From: Paenibacillus sp. FSL H8-0048
Lineage (GTDB): Bacteria; Bacillota; Bacilli; Paenibacillales; Paenibacillaceae
DNA length: 64,000 nucleotides
Assembly (NCBI RefSeq): GCF_038002825.1
Contig: NZ_JBBODF010000001.1
Location: forward strand, 310,001 to 374,000
Direction: 5' to 3'
Within the stretch, counting starts at the first letter, position 1. Every line of letters begins with the position of its first letter. Shown one piece after another: positions 63,112 through 64,000 of this stretch. Under the pieces are notes generated by a model. The model worked only from the letters and a program-made list of their open reading frames with translations. It had not been told where the DNA came from and searched no databases. The position numbers and the translations under genes are program-made.

Positions 63112-63366
63112 ATGAAAATTACATATAAGGTTATCCTTGCCAAGATGCTCATCCTGGTGCTGGCCAGTTCGCAAGCAGGTGCTGAAGGGAGCGCTATTCC
63201 TGCGGAGACGAAGGAACGAATTATCGAGCAGTACAGGCTAGAATTGCTGGCTCAGACGGGTCCCAGTAGGGTTGGAATTGATTTTGAGATAAGCGGCTTG
63301 GGAGAAACTGATCTGTTTTTGTGGCTGGGCCGATTTATGGTGAATCCGGTCGGATGTATCATCTAG
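63112..63366 (+). CDS. Small exported hypothetical protein
   Basis: The 84-residue protein has a signal-peptide-like start (MKITYKVILAKMLILVLASSQAGA), then a soluble part with GPSRVGIDFEISGLGETDLF. The family is not recognised. GGAGTAGCC precedes the ATG at 8 bases. Bases 62676-63111 (436 bp) upstream are AT-rich; only possible promoter elements occur. Confidence 0.5.
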   Translation: MKITYKVILAKMLILVLASSQAGAEGSAIPAETKERIIEQYRLELLAQTGPSRVGIDFEISGLGETDLFLWLGRFMVNPVGCII

Positions 63367-63393
63367 GAAATTCTGTAGTTGAGGGGGAAAAGA

Positions 63394-63753
63394 ATGAATT
63401 CGCGTTATGATACGCCAAGTCATGCACGCAGAGTCCGCAGAAGATCGGGCGGTAAGTCGTTACTGGTTCTTATCCTTGTTCTGGTTGTGATGGCTGTTAC
63501 GAATCCGGGGAAGGAAGCATTCAGTAAATATTCTGTAAAGAATCTGGAGAATACGCTAGATCAGGAAATAGGCGACGGAATTAGCAAGCTGGTAGCACAG
63601 CCTGTAATTGAGTCTTTAACCAAGAGGGATAATTACATTTTGTTCTCGGTATTCAGTGTACCGGATCTTAAAAATACCGATTTTTTTACCGGGGATGGCG
63701 GGGCCACAAAGAAGTATATAGGTTTGTTCAAAATCCTTTTTATCAAGCTGTAA
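63394..63753 (+). CDS. DUF4359-like membrane-anchored protein
   Basis: The 119-residue protein has a basic N-terminus, one TM segment (about 25-45, LLVLILVLVVMAVTNP) and a C-terminal domain ending GLFKILFIKL, similar to DUF4359. GAGGGGG 7 bases before ATG 63394 sets the start; the frame opens at 63379. It follows the small exported gene by 27 bases. Confidence 0.7.
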   Translation: MNSRYDTPSHARRVRRRSGGKSLLVLILVLVVMAVTNPGKEAFSKYSVKNLENTLDQEIGDGISKLVAQPVIESLTKRDNYILFSVFSVPDLKNTDFFTGDGGATKKYIGLFKILFIKL

Positions 63754-63845
63754 ATATGGTTTACATATTGTTCCATGACCCGGTATAATTAAATAGATGG
63801 TTGTCGGAATCTTTTATCATGGTTGTGGAACAAGGAGGAACGAAG

Positions 63846-64000
63846 TTGAATACGGCTTATAAAGTACTGTCCAGTGATGCTGATCTATTCGCTGCCGCAC
63901 TGGCACAGGTACAGGTCTACGTCGTTCAGCTGGTTGACGGCAAACCGCATGTGATTGCTGATTATGCCGGACCTGTACAGAAATGGACACCGGAGTACAT
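63846..64000 (+). CDS. Unrecognised gene, truncated by the window end
   Basis: A TTG start with AAGGAGG upstream opens a frame (MNTAYKVLSSDADLFAAA...) that runs to base 64000. About 51 codons are visible, too few to assign a family. Confidence 0.6.
   Translation, partial: MNTAYKVLSSDADLFAAALAQVQVYVVQLVDGKPHVIADYAGPVQKWTPEY

Overview
The window looks like the chromosome of a spore-forming Bacillota, most likely Paenibacillus. The gene content and order match the Bacillus/Paenibacillus backbone (ricA, cotE, mutS, mutL, miaA, hfq, spoVK, hflX, ynbB, glnR, glnA). It has spore-coat (CotE, CotD-like) and sporulation (SpoVK) genes, a YpdA-type bacillithiol-disulfide reductase, GlnR-type nitrogen control, strong AGGAGG ribosome binding sites and frequent GTG/TTG starts. 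No tRNA, rRNA, prophage, CRISPR array or transposase gene was seen.

Layout. 1-540: the tail of a probable miaB, then ricA. 683-3561: an NAD salvage cluster (NrtR-like Nudix protein, nicotinamidase, nicotinate phosphoribosyltransferase). 3.9-8.9 kb: a secreted GH8 glucanase and a two-gene 2-oxoacid:ferredoxin oxidoreductase in which four subunits are fused into two proteins. 9.1-15.9 kb: MFS permease with a DUF1349 partner, CotD-like coat protein, MoaB-like protein with no canonical start codon, CobW-type metallochaperone, Cys-rich four-helix protein, ABC ATPase/permease pair, and a small protein with a HEPN-like motif. 16.6-25.4 kb: YcaQ/AlkX-type DNA glycosylase, a heterodimeric ABC exporter behind a leader-peptide attenuator, a HesB-like protein, and a homodimeric ABC exporter. 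25.4-39.4 kb: DUF441, YpdA, an ArsR/DUF2087 regulator, a HAD phosphatase, an RsgA paralogue preceded by a highly structured intergenic RNA region, azoreductase, a SsuABC/TauABC-like uptake operon, an aromatic acid exporter-like protein and an HD-GYP phosphodiesterase.

39.7-60.9 kb returns to the conserved backbone: cotE, an amidoligase carrying nine 13-residue repeats, mutS, a 52-bp repeat array, mutL, an RsmJ-like methyltransferase, miaA, hfq, a class A penicillin-binding protein, DUF402, a DUF218 protein, spoVK, hflX, ynbB, an AAA kinase-like gene, and glnR-glnA behind a perfect GlnR box. 61-63 kb is an AT-richer patch with a DUF3221 lipoprotein and a secreted S1 serine protease. The end holds small envelope proteins and a truncated gene.

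The most unusual signals are: (1) dispersed hairpin repeats in 51-52 bp tandem arrays at three loci plus a solitary copy; (2) the amidoligase with its in-frame repeat insert next to cotE; (3) a complete leader-ORF/attenuator upstream of the ABC exporter; (4) a multi-hairpin region with twin terminators and a 26-codon ORF upstream of rsgA; (5) one palindrome shared by the ArsR-family gene and azoR, which links a regulator to a target; (6) a MITE-like element present in two diverged copies.
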